NCBI GenBank assembly: GCA_017591395.1
Contig: WEDG01000466.1
Coordinates: forward strand, 186,001 to 250,000
Origin: Schistocephalus solidus
Lineage: Eukaryota; Platyhelminthes; Cestoda; Diphyllobothriidea; Diphyllobothriidae
Reading direction: 5' to 3'
DNA: 64,000 bases
Positions 22,036 through 32,700 of the stretch are shown in pieces (position 1 is the stretch's first letter; every line of letters starts with the position of its first letter). The notes under the pieces were generated by a model. It saw only the letters and a list, made by a program, of their open reading frames with translations, was not told the origin of the DNA and searched no databases. Position numbers and translations under genes: made by a program.

Positions 22036-22450
22036 ACTGACGGGATAACTCGGACCGCGTGGTCAGCCCAATGTGTGTTTTGTGTGGAGTGGCCAACTGG
22101 CGGACTGAGAGTCAGGTTGCAATGGCTCCTTCTTAATGTGGCCTTTATGGCACTCCCAACTCCGTGGGATCCGAGCCAAATGTGGTGGCACGCCCAGGGG
22201 CGGCTCCGGCCGCGCCAGCCACATGCGCCCTCTCCCATCTCCGGTCTTCTTAACTCTGTCTTGCTACTGGACTCAGGTGGAGGAGGAGGAGAGAGTGCGG
22301 TAACTGCAGCGCAAGGCTACTATCACTTAAAACTAATTCACGCGCAAGTCACCGTCCCTGCACTACCTGGTGTGGAGCATACGGTGGACCTCCTCGAAAT
22401 CGACGGTCGAACTGCCCGTGTCTCACAGCGTTTCCTCCTGTATGCAGTAC
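22035..22450 (+). repeat. Composite A-B dispersed repeat
   Basis: First part as repeat A (GGCGGACTGAGAGTCAGG), then repeat B (CCTCTCCCATCTCCGGTCTT, TGGAGGAGGAGGAGAGAGTG, CACGCGCAAGTCACCGTCCC, CATACGGTGGAC). The same A-then-B order is present at 31545-31900, so the junction is part of one element rather than a chance insertion. Confidence 0.65.
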
Positions 22451-22559
22451 GCACGTGGGGAACGCTGGGGTTCCAGTTATTACCAAGTACCATCGCCGCT
22501 GCTTCATGCAGCCTCAAGAATTCAGCAAACAGCATTTCTGGGCTCTTTTAATGTGTCCA

Positions 22560-23940
22560 TACTGCCGATAGTATCCTTCATCACTATTTCCATACTACTT
22601 ATGAAAACTGAAGTGGATCCTGTGTTGTCAGTATCGTGAACGATTATGTATGTGCGTACTACTTAGTGCTTGTTGCCCGAATATGAGTATAAGGCTGTTC
22701 AACTCCCGAAGGTGATGGATTTCAGCTGAGACATTTCCAGTACCATCATTCGAATAGAGCCCTTTAATGTTTCGCGCCGAAAAATTTTCTCCAAGGCAGC
22801 GCCTGAATATCCAGACAAATCCAAACGTGAGTGTTTAAGCATAGGAACTTCCATCATCTTCAACAGATACCATTGTTATCTCTTTACTAAATTACTCACA
22901 TAATCTCATTCACCCGCAGATGTTATAATGTGATCAACTCAAGCATATGCCTTTCCTGTCATTACATCATAAATTTGTCATTCCAATATAGTTTAAGCGT
23001 CACTTATTGCCACATATTACCTAAATAGGCAAACTTTGCCTCTTTCTTTAAATGTCTGTGTTAAAAGCTGAAAGTAGAAGGCACGATGTGCTTCGGCTTC
23101 AGAACTGCGGTTCAACTTTCACGCAACTATTAAAACCTCTTGTCGATTTGCATGCCTGTTTGTGTTATAGTGCAAATTATCTTACACTACAGGCCGTTAA
23201 ATAAACGCACTTACTGCCACACGTCAATGTTTACTATGTTGGATTATCTGTGACCTAGAGATGCTGCACATTTTCCAAGAAACCCATATATCATTGGAAA
23301 ACAGATATTTGTGGGTGCATAGTCAGTCATCGGTCTCGTGAATTGTGAATAAAGTTTCGAAAATGCATTTTTTGAAAATTACTAAGTATGGTTGGAGTAA
23401 CGGTTGTCGTGCAGCATACTCAAAACCTAAGTCAGGACGTCAGAATATCAGCTGTCAGTTAAAAAAACCACACCTAAAATGGCATACTTTTTTCGAGGCC
23501 CTTACGAATTCAAATAATTTTTGAAGAAACCATAGGAAAATATTTTTCCGTTCACTCATTCGGTGGTATATTACGTTTCTTTCAAAATGTTTACTCGAGG
23601 AAACGGCATAGTTTGCTTTTTAACGAGGTTCTTAATTATAATGCATTCACATAATATCGCATCCGTACATTCCGATATGGCACTCATTAAGTACGTAACA
23701 GAGTGCACATCCGTTGCAGAATTTTATGAATATTAAAAAGTTTATTCTTGTTCACAAATAGGAAATTTATTGTTTTCCAAACATTGAAAGCATACAGGTT
23801 GTAGGAAGAACAAAGTGAATTCAAATGTAACGACAGGTCATGCTTAAAATTATCGAGAAATTGGAAAACTTTCGGGTCTAACATTTGAAGAAGACTTGAT
23901 TTCTTTCCAAATGCGTAGGAAGAATAATATTTTTGCTAAC
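22560..23940. other. Intergenic, no gene seen
   Basis: AT-rich, stop-dense on both strands; no repeat family recognised. Confidence 0.6.
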
Positions 23941-23991
23941 GTTTTTAGTAACATATTCAAATTTATAAGTGTATAAAAAACTAATACAAAA

Positions 23992-24186
23992 ATGACACCA
24001 ATTATGTATTACTTTTTAATAAGTGTGTCTTCTGCAGGTGGCTGTAAAGTCGTGCCCTCAGCTTACGACCAATGGGAAAACTTCACTCCTAACGAAATTA
24101 CAGGATGCCATGAAATAATAAGTCAAGCTTGTCAAAAAATGCAAAATAACCATGAAATATTCCTTCTCCTATCACAGGACCGATAA
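23992..24186 (+). CDS. Possible small secreted protein or single exon, uncertain
   Basis: Sixty-four codons: MTPIMYYFLISVSSAGGCKV with a hydrophobic, signal-like start, then YDQWENFTPNEITGCHEIIS and a stop after LLLSQDR. Three cysteines. A good acceptor (tcttctgcag at 24028-24037) sits inside, so the part from GGCK onward could instead be a last exon of an unseen transcript. No family recognised and no neighbouring partner found. Confidence 0.25.
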   Translation: MTPIMYYFLISVSSAGGCKVVPSAYDQWENFTPNEITGCHEIISQACQKMQNNHEIFLLLSQDR

Positions 24187-24664
24187 AAAATACAGAATTC
24201 AACGACCCCATCAGAAGAGTTTACTCCTATAAATTCATATTTCAAGCAACAGGTATTCCCACTCACTTACTACCGCGTTTGCAGGTCTGTTATTTGATCA
24301 ACCTGACTGGCGTTTTTTAAACTACATAGCCGAATGGATTGCTGATCAGTCATACGACGGTAAAAAATCAGTCAAACAAATGATTGGATCTTGACTAGAA
24401 CCTGTGGAAGAACCGAGATAAATTGGTCAGTAGTGTTTAGTTATCATCCTTAGCACTACAACGGTAAGGGATATATGTAGTTACTTCTGCAGTGGACGGA
24501 AAACTGGCCAGGACGCACTGATGCGCGAAATACACAACAATTACGCTACTCGTTAAAACACGTAGCCATTCTATAGCCATAAATTGTACGTTGGCTTACG
24601 TGCCCTACACGAGATTACCTTGAAGAAACATGGCCCAACTAATTTTCCTTCCAACACTTCACCC

Positions 24665-25048
24665 CCACCCCAAATCATTGAGAAGAAGTAGATGCGATCG
24701 CTAGGACAAGAGCTTTATTCGCCTGCCGTTTTGGATTCCACCTCGAACCCACCATCAGAGACAGTATCAGGTACGGGTACTTCGTACACAGGGGGATGCC
24801 GTCGCTATTCTACTGTACGCCATACGGCAATTAGCAGCTCCCCTTCAGCGATGACGACTGCTCGCTGGTGCGTTAATTGGTTGATGGCCGGCATGTGGGT
24901 CGTTATCCACTGCAATTTCGTCACCAGTGTTGGAGAGAGGCTTGATGATTGCCCGGCCATCTGGCTCACCGGCACTGCCGTTGGAAAATTCGTTCACCTG
25001 AACGTTCCCCGAGTGGCCGATTACTCTGGCCAAACTGAGTCTCAGCAC
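24665..25048 (-). mobile_element. PLE 3' end: C-terminal coding part plus tail
   Basis: The minus-strand ORF 25048-24845 reads LRLSLARVIGHSGNVQVNEF and IIKPLSNTGDEIAVDNDPHA, the C-terminal tail following the GIY-YIG domain in this PLE lineage (compare LKHSFAKAINKSGRMQVV at 11.6 kb). Downstream, 24765-24665 holds a tail with a degenerate hammerhead-like motif (CUGAUGG...AAAA) and GCGATCGCATCT, matching the tail at 52.6-52.7 kb. Confidence 0.6.
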
Positions 25049-25094
25049 CGAATATGTTGTGGGCAGTTCGTTGCACTTGTTAATAAACTAGGGG

Positions 25095-25205
25095 CCTGTA
25101 TCTACTACTGATATCTTCTCTGATTCTGTTTCTGAAGATGAGTTCAATTTGTAATCCGAAACCTCGCGCGAATAAAGCTCTTGTCACAGCGATCGTATCT
25201 TCTTT
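25095..25205 (+). mobile_element. PLE tail in inverse orientation with hammerhead-like motif
   Basis: CTGAAGA at about 25131 and GAAAC after AATCC, followed by GCGAATAAAGCTCTTGTCAC, is the plus-strand equivalent of the tail at 24765-24665. The two tails face each other around the coding fragment, forming inverted terminal copies about 330 bases apart. Confidence 0.5.
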
Positions 25206-25880
25206 TGTTTTGTCAGCTCCGTATTGGCAGGCCACAAGGAATTCTCCCAATTGTATATTTGAAACCGTGGTGGCAGTTGTGAAGGCGAAGGTATCGAATC
25301 GATAATCAATGTCAGCTGAATATATAAATACGTGTAAGCTGATGTCGTTCCCAAAAACCTCAGGAAGCAAGAATAGCCGGATACACTGAGAAAATTGCAA
25401 GCAAGGCCAATTTTCCTATGGGTAGAGCAGAAGGAGGAAGCAGGCATACCGGAGAAAAACAAACGAAGAAGGTTGGGGTAAGTACAACCTAGCTGCCAAC
25501 TATAAATGGGCTAAGTGGAAATCACAAGATTTAAAGGAAACGGAAAAACTATCCCATGGGCGAAGGACAGGTGAACCGACCGTCTTGATTGGTGTACGGG
25601 AAAGCCAACCAGAACGGCCGTCATACAGAGTTAAATGGGAATCAGGTAACTGAGGAGCGACAGTTAAACGTGTAAAACTGAACTAACTCGGAGCGAATGT
25701 TCTCAGTGCGTCCAGCTATTTTGCTTCCACCAAATACATATCTTGGTTCCAATGACACCGTCTGCTACTTTTGAAGAGGAATCTGATGTGACAGGAGGTG
25801 CTGCCGACTGCTGAAAAACCAAGCTGGTCATTTTTTCGAAATCATCATCTCATGCTCCACCTAATTTAGGCTAATCTAGG
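25205..25880. other. Intergenic, possibly PLE-derived
   Basis: Follows the inverted PLE tail; no coding resemblance seen. TATAAATA-like sequence near 25320 is probably chance. Confidence 0.4.
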
Positions 25881-25885
25881 GTCTA

Positions 25886-26060
25886 ATGAATATTGCCGTC
25901 AGAGACCAGGTAGACTGGAATGGCCATTTCTGGCTTATTAGGCGTCATCGGCTAGCTATAAACAACCACAGGAGGTACACCACACGAGGATCGAACCCAG
26001 GACCCATTGATCAGAATTTTAACGGTCCAACCATTGAGCCACGGGCTCTTTGCCTTGCCC
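25886..26060 (-). repeat. Diverged copy of the tRNA-SINE
   Basis: On the minus strand: GAGCCCGTGGCTCAATGGTT (A-box-like), GGGTTCGATCC (B box), then AATAAGCCAGAAATGGCCAT and TCCAGTCTACC. The hammerhead-like core reads CCGATGA instead of CTGATGA. It lies about 550 bases upstream of the plus LAP gene. Confidence 0.75.
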
Positions 26061-26511
26061 AAGTAAGATGGGAATGAGTGAGTTCTGCTAGCGAAACTAT
26101 GGTCTGTTCACCTTCTGTCGCAGCGGCGAATCATCCCGCAAAGAATTCGCTGTCAGCATGACCATCATCTGACAGGGCAGTATCTCCTGGTTAGGCGCGT
26201 GGTACTGCCTACATTGGTCAGTGGCCACTTGTGCGTTCCGTTTCTCCATCGACATCCTGCGTTTGCAACATTCCTTGTTGATTCCACCGGTCCCGTTTAC
26301 GACTTGCGGTGCGCTTTTAATTCCTACCATGCACTGTACTTTCACAACCAAATGTATATCACAATGATTTGTGTCATCACACTCACACCTCACTGGGGCA
26401 CACTTGCACGTCAATTTTCATCATGCCAGTTGGACTGACCCTTGTTTACACAACTAACCTGTCACCAGTTCACCTATCCGCAGTGGACAAATTGTAAGGA
26501 CCATGCGGAGG

Positions 26512-26517
26512 TTTAAA
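26512..26517 (+). promoter_or_regulatory. Possible TATA-like element of the plus-strand LAP gene
   Basis: TTTAAA about 90 bases before the ATG at 26608. The minus paralogue has TATATA at the same distance, and the leaders share GGACACGAGAGTGGT-like sequence. Position fits; there is no transcript evidence. Confidence 0.3.
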
Positions 26518-26607
26518 ACACACTCTTCCAGACGTGACTGAAAGCGTTCACTTTGGGTTCATTCGGACACGAGAGTGGTAGTCCGCACTTCTTCCTCGAA
26601 CGCAAAG

Positions 26608-26784
26608 ATGCATGGAGTTGGCCTCTGTCTCCTCCTCTGCATTTCCGCAGTGCTAGGGGAGTTGTTCGCGGTGGGAGACCTGGAGAGTGATGGTTTCGAC
26701 ACAATTGTCTTTGTTAGCAACTTGACGGGAACCAAATCTGGTGAATTTGACCCTATTGTGCAAGCACTGAATTCGTACGCTCTG
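26608..26784 (+). CDS. LAP: LAP plus copy, exon 1 (signal peptide and start of N-terminal domain)
   Basis: Fifty-nine codons, phase 0 at the end, donor CTG|gtgagt. The ATG at 26608 is chosen because it directly precedes a short basic-free n-region and a hydrophobic core, and because the minus-strand paralogue starts at the equivalent place. The mature part reads FDTIVFVSNLTG, shared with the paralogue. Confidence 0.88.
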
Positions 26785-29700
26785 GTGAGTCCGTTTTCCA
26801 ATACGCTGAGGTCTCAGCAGCGCTAGCATCTTTCCGGGGGTCTCTTATAGGCAGCCACTTTAAAGGCTGCGATCCGTGCATAAACCTCATGAATTTCTGA
26901 CTGGTAGATGAGGGTAGGTGTTCTTAAACTGCCGAATTTTAACGGTCAGTATTACGACGGCTTCCAAAGATGACATGTTCGGCTAGTCTCAGAAGTCGAC
27001 ACATCAGTCATTATTTATCGATAGTCCTGTGACCTACCAAATGAAGGGTACGGCGAATAACTCAGAAATGAGCCTCAGAATGTGACCTACCTTTGTGGAC
27101 ATTCCTTCCGTATTCGTGCAGTCGCAGGTCACAGCGCGAAGGGAGTTTTCATTGCAGCAAGCAGACAAGCCAAGGTACATTTGATATTTAGCACTGTCTC
27201 ATTGGTCAGGAACTCCATTTTGAACTAGCCTTGCAAAACCAAGACCCCGGATGATTGCACCACTTCGTTTGGTAGCTAGTAGTTTTATGCGAAACATTTA
27301 AAGCATATGTTCATCGGCTTAAGCCGACAAAGGAAGGAAAACAGTTAAGTAAAACCACAAATCCTAGGCAAGTACTACAATGTATCAAAAATTGCCTAAG
27401 AAACTGTCCGATGGCGTTTTCTAGACGAGATATAAAAATTCCGTACTCGACTGCAAGATAAATTCAGAAGTGACCACTATATGCTAAAGTACGGCTCCAC
27501 ATACGGTCTCGAGAAAGCAGCAGAAGGAAGCCAGTTGGACTGCAGGCAAGTTCTGGAGGGACGATGGAGAACGTCAAGCTACATGACTTCTTCCATCCGT
27601 CAGACGACGAGTCTCCAACGGCATGGACATCAGACGTCTGATTTGGTTTCAAAAATTATATAACGGTGCAGCTTGAAATTTCAATTTAACTGTGGGCGGA
27701 GGAACTAAAGATGTTTAACATCCGATCGCTACTTGGTAGTGATTTATCTTCGTATTTGATGATTGCAGTGTCCTCATGAGTAATTTTGACGTGTGGTTTT
27801 CCGCTTTCCATCGTGTTACTTTTCCCGGAGGAAGCTTAACTGGTTATGGCTGGCATCTATAGCGAACTGAAGGACGTTAATACTTAAGATGTTTTTTTAC
27901 CTTTTGAACAGGGAAAATATAAGTTTGACCTGCTTTCTTGTAGTAATATGGCGCTTGTATGTCATCTTCAGTCTACTTTTTTGGATAACCAGTCATAAGC
28001 ATACATTTTCTATTATTAAAACCCTTCAAAGCTGTTATATCAATCAGAACTAGATACGTATGAATGGAATGGTAAACCGGACGGCTTGTAAGAGTCTTTT
28101 TGAGCTCTTAGGTCATTACACTGAACATCTGAGTTATATATATCAACTCTAGAGTATGCTTATAATTACAAATGTTTAAACTTACTGCTGGACTCTTTTG
28201 GCAGCCGAGTCAGTCGGAATAATTTATATGGCCTCTGACTGGACTGCGGAATAGGAAAGTCACGCAATACAGAGCAGGGCCAAATGTAATACCCAGGGGA
28301 GGGGGGTCGTTCTTTCGACCCTTCTTATTCCTGTGGGGGATTGTAACGGAATTTCCGTTATCGTATCTATAAACTGCGATCTTCGAGCTTTGCCATACGA
28401 GTGGTAGGAAATAGAATGTAGCACAAGATACCTGCTACTACCTGCTTGCAGGTGTTAAACTCCCTAGGTTATGCTGCTGCCCGTATTATTCAACTGAACG
28501 CTTTACACGAAATCTAGCGCCCAACCAGACTACCTCAGTTCCTTTTACTAATCAAAGACTCGTTAATTTACTTAAATGAACGCTGTCAGTAGATGGGTGC
28601 TGGTTACAGCAAATTCAAATTATCACGATGGTGGCTAATGAACGAAATATCAGTCAAAACGCGAAACCACTAACCTGATCAAGTATTATCACACGCTAAA
28701 GAGAATGTGGCATGACATTCCGAAGGGCACCATCATCTTTGCAGTGCTCGATTAATTCGGGCAAAATCTATCGATTTAGCGTTCCATCGCCTTTTCACGT
28801 GACAGAAAAATTTGACTTTCTAGAGGGAGTCGTCTCACAGGAGACGTCCAGATGGAGGCTGACATTTAGGTTTTGACTTATCTTGTACGCGTCGTTCCTA
28901 ACGGATCATGGTATAGACCTTCTCCTAACATTTTACAAAATATATTTTTTTTGGCTACAAGCCGATGGCATTCTGTTCTTAGTATACCGTCTGGTCTAAG
29001 TCGGTGTTGTTGTCTCAGTGGCATCAGGGCACACCGAAGTTTCCAAAACGCGTCGTGCATCACACACATTTGAAATCTTTTGGCAAGTTGCGCTGAGCGG
29101 ACGTTAATAATATAAACACTTTCAGGCAACAACATGTTTACTCTGAAGGACGGCCGCAAATCGAAGACTAAGTTAGATATAAAATTGTTCGCAAAAACAA
29201 GTTTAAAACTTGAAGTCATTTTGTTTTACTCCAAAAATCCCTGGCAAGGGACAACTTGTTGATATTCTCCATCTTACATTTTAGGTCCATCCTTTGGCAT
29301 ACAAAGAAGTATGCGTTGTGCCTTTTCCGAAGAATCCCAGCAAAAGAATTGTGAGTCCCTAAAGGGGGATTGTGTTAACTCATTTAAACTGATTAACTTA
29401 TTATTATTATTAAGTGCACTTTAAAACAAATTCATGATTCTTCTGTGAAACCCGATATGTACTATGCTCGACTAATCAACTGACAGCCAACAGTAGGAAG
29501 CGTTAAAATATTTTGCACAACTCGCCTATTTAATAAATTTTACAAACTCCCCAAAACGATTTTCACCCACACTGTTTTTAATCAGTGCTACTTGACGACT
29601 GCTTTCAGCTGTATAAAATATGGCATGCAGTTGAGCATTCTGTAAGTTTGTGTTGAAAAGTAACCAATGCAATCTCTTTCGCAGCAAATCCCATATAAAA

Positions 29701-32700
29701 ACTGACATTTAATTAGCAACCATCAAGAAATTCTGATTAGATTTGTTCGTAAAACTACTCGACGAGTCCTCTTGGGCAGACTAAATCATTAAGCATTTTA
29801 GAAGAAGAAGAAGAAGAAGAAGAAGAAGAAGAAGAAGAAGAAGAAGAAGAAGAAGAAGAAGAAGAAGAAGAAGAAGAGAAGAAGAAGAAGAAGAAGAAGA
29901 AGAAGAAGAAGAAGAAGAAGAAGAAGAAGAAGACGAGAAAGAGATAGCTACGCTTTATCTTGAAAGTAAAATTCCAAAACTTTCAGCGAAAAATTTCCTC
30001 CATTCACTGTGGATAGGGTTGGGCATACAAACCACACAACCCCGGAAGATCACAAACGAATGACTGAAGAATGCATATATTGACATCAGGAAGAATCACC
30101 CTTGAATGTGCCTCAAACTTTCGACCAAATTGGACTTCTTTCAGAACGGTGCCAGCATCGTGCGCTGAGGACCTCATTTTTGTTGTTCGAATAAACATAT
30201 AGGGTTAAAATTCGGTATATACTGGGTGAAATAGGCCAACTAGCGTACATATAAGAGGATTCACATGCGAATGAAGAGCAGAAAAGATGGCGACTCAATT
30301 TAAAATGCCCGCATAATTCGAAAGAAGAAGAGAGGTAAGGATGTCGTGTGTGGCCGCCTAAACAGGACACCGGAAAAGGAACCACCCACAATGCATGCAA
30401 CATTGCGCTAAAGTCCGGGAAATTTATGTTTAGTATTAAGGTGAGGTTTAAGTTTGAGGTTAAGGCCAGATTTGGGGTTAGGGTCATGCTTAGGCTAAGG
30501 GTTAAGGGTAACATTGTGTCAACTACAGGGTTTAGGTTAAGGGTATGGCTAGGTTTAAGATTAAGGTGACAGTTTATATTAATGTTAGGGGGCTTGTTAG
30601 CATTAGTGCCCACTAAACGGGTCACGTGGTTGATGCGTTGGACCAACACGGGGGCCAAATGAGGGCACGGCAGGCGTTATTCGGGTTGAGCTCCCATAAC
30701 AAATGCCGAACATGGGAGGTGTGGTGGCACACCTAAGGGCGGCTTTGACTTAGGGGACCCAACCGCGCCAGCCACCTGCGTCCTCTCCCGCCTCCGGTCT
30801 TCTTGACCCTGTCTTGACACTGGGCTCAGGTGGGGGAGGAGGAGTGAGTGCGGTAGCTGCAGCGCAAGGCTACTATCACTTTAAACTAAATCACGCGCAA
30901 GTCACCGTCCCTGCTCCACTTTCCCATGGAGCATACGGTGGATATCGTCGGACTACGACGGTCGAACTGTTGGTAGCATTAAGACACGGGCATATTTACC
31001 CGGCCTGAGATTTTCCGTAGGCATACGGTGCGGTTACTCTCCCCATTTCCTACTTAGGTGACAATACAAGGCACCACCACCACCGAAGAAGAAGAAGAAG
31101 AAGCAGATGAGGAAGAAGAAGGCTAATCGAACAATGGAGCCATATCTTATTTTTCTGCGAGTTCACAAACGCACAGGATTACAACATCTGGGGTAAAAAC
31201 AGCAGCTGAGAAAGTGACAACTAAAGAGGACAGTAGCTATTCAAAGGATCAGTGGTACGTCTGGAGGTGACCGTGCAGGGCTCCGTTCGCTGGCTCCAGG
31301 GGTAAAGGGGTACTAGTTAGGGAAGATGTACACACACAGGTAGCATTAGGTCGCTTAATTTGTCTTGTGCGGGTGATAAATGCTCTTGTATCCGCCTTTA
31401 ACTGGTACCCAACTTTCGCCTGGGGCTCTTTGAAGCTGGTCTCGGCTTAGCGGTCACAACCCGGACAACTGCCACGACCGGCGAGCTAAACAATGCGAGG
31501 GTCTCTGGTGTTACGTTTGTTTTCTGGAGAACACTTTTGGGATAGCTCGCACTACGTGGTAAGTCCAGTGTGTTTGTTTGTGCGGAGTGGTTGACTGACG
31601 GACTGAGAGTCAGGCTGGAATGGCTCCGTCTTTATGACACTCCCAGTCAGCTGGGATGCGAGCTTCCACTCCTCTGTGTTGTAGTGTTCTTGTTTTGTGT
31701 TGAACCATAGTATGTGAGCCACCGCCCTCTCCCATCTCCAGTCTTCTTGACTCTGACTTGATACCGCGCCGGGGTGCGGAGTGTAACAGAGACTGAGGTG
31801 GATGCAGTGCAAGTCTACTCTCACAAAATCCAGCGCTAGTCATCATCCTTACACCATCCTGCTGTAAAGGCATACGGTAAACAGAGTCAAAATAGACGTT
31901 CTAACTGTCGTCTGTCCACAACTGGTTTGTCTGCTCCTCCCCCCTTCTTCCCCACCTCCTCCTCCTCCCCTTCTGCCTTCTCCCCCCCTCTCCACTACTC
32001 CCTTTTCCCTCACCCTATTCTCTTTTCCCGATAGCACACGCAAGAGACCTCGTTAATCTTCTCATTTTGTTTAACTCGCAGATAAACGCGCCAACCGGTC
32101 CCTTGGATAGGGATTATGATGACAGTCGCCGGATTTACGAGGCTGCAAGAGCTGGCACTAGAAAGTGAGTCCCTGGCAGCGTCACAGGTCAAAGGAGAAG
32201 CATTTAAATTACTCTGAATTTTTTTGACTTGGTTATTCTTGCATAGTGTTCATGTCGATGGGTTTTGGATCATAGTAGAAACCAAACGCATAGTTCTAAT
32301 GCACAAGATATAGGCTCCGTGGTGCGAACACAATTACTTGTTAATTATAGGCTTGGATAGTCTCGTAGCTCTCATTCACAAAACGTTCGTATATAATGCA
32401 TCCGGAGGTTCCAATGGAACCCTTAGTTTTGTTGATGGCCAATTGCATTACTTCCCTTCTAGGCAAATTCCGCTTGCTCCGTCAAAATTTGAACCTTCCA
32501 CATCCTTCCGGGTTACAGTGTGAAAAAAATGATTGGGATTTCATAAAACAGCACCGTCAATGGGTTTTGGATCATGGTGGAAACCAAACGCATAGTTCTA
32601 ATGCACAAGATATAGGCTCCGTGGTACGAACACAATTACTTGTGAATTATAGGCTTGGATAGTCTCGTAGCTCTCATTCACAAAACGTTCGTATATAATG

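Noticed and set aside
21241..22639. ORFs up to 177 codons
   Set aside because: They lie in the tandem A and A-B repeats, and frames are not kept between units.
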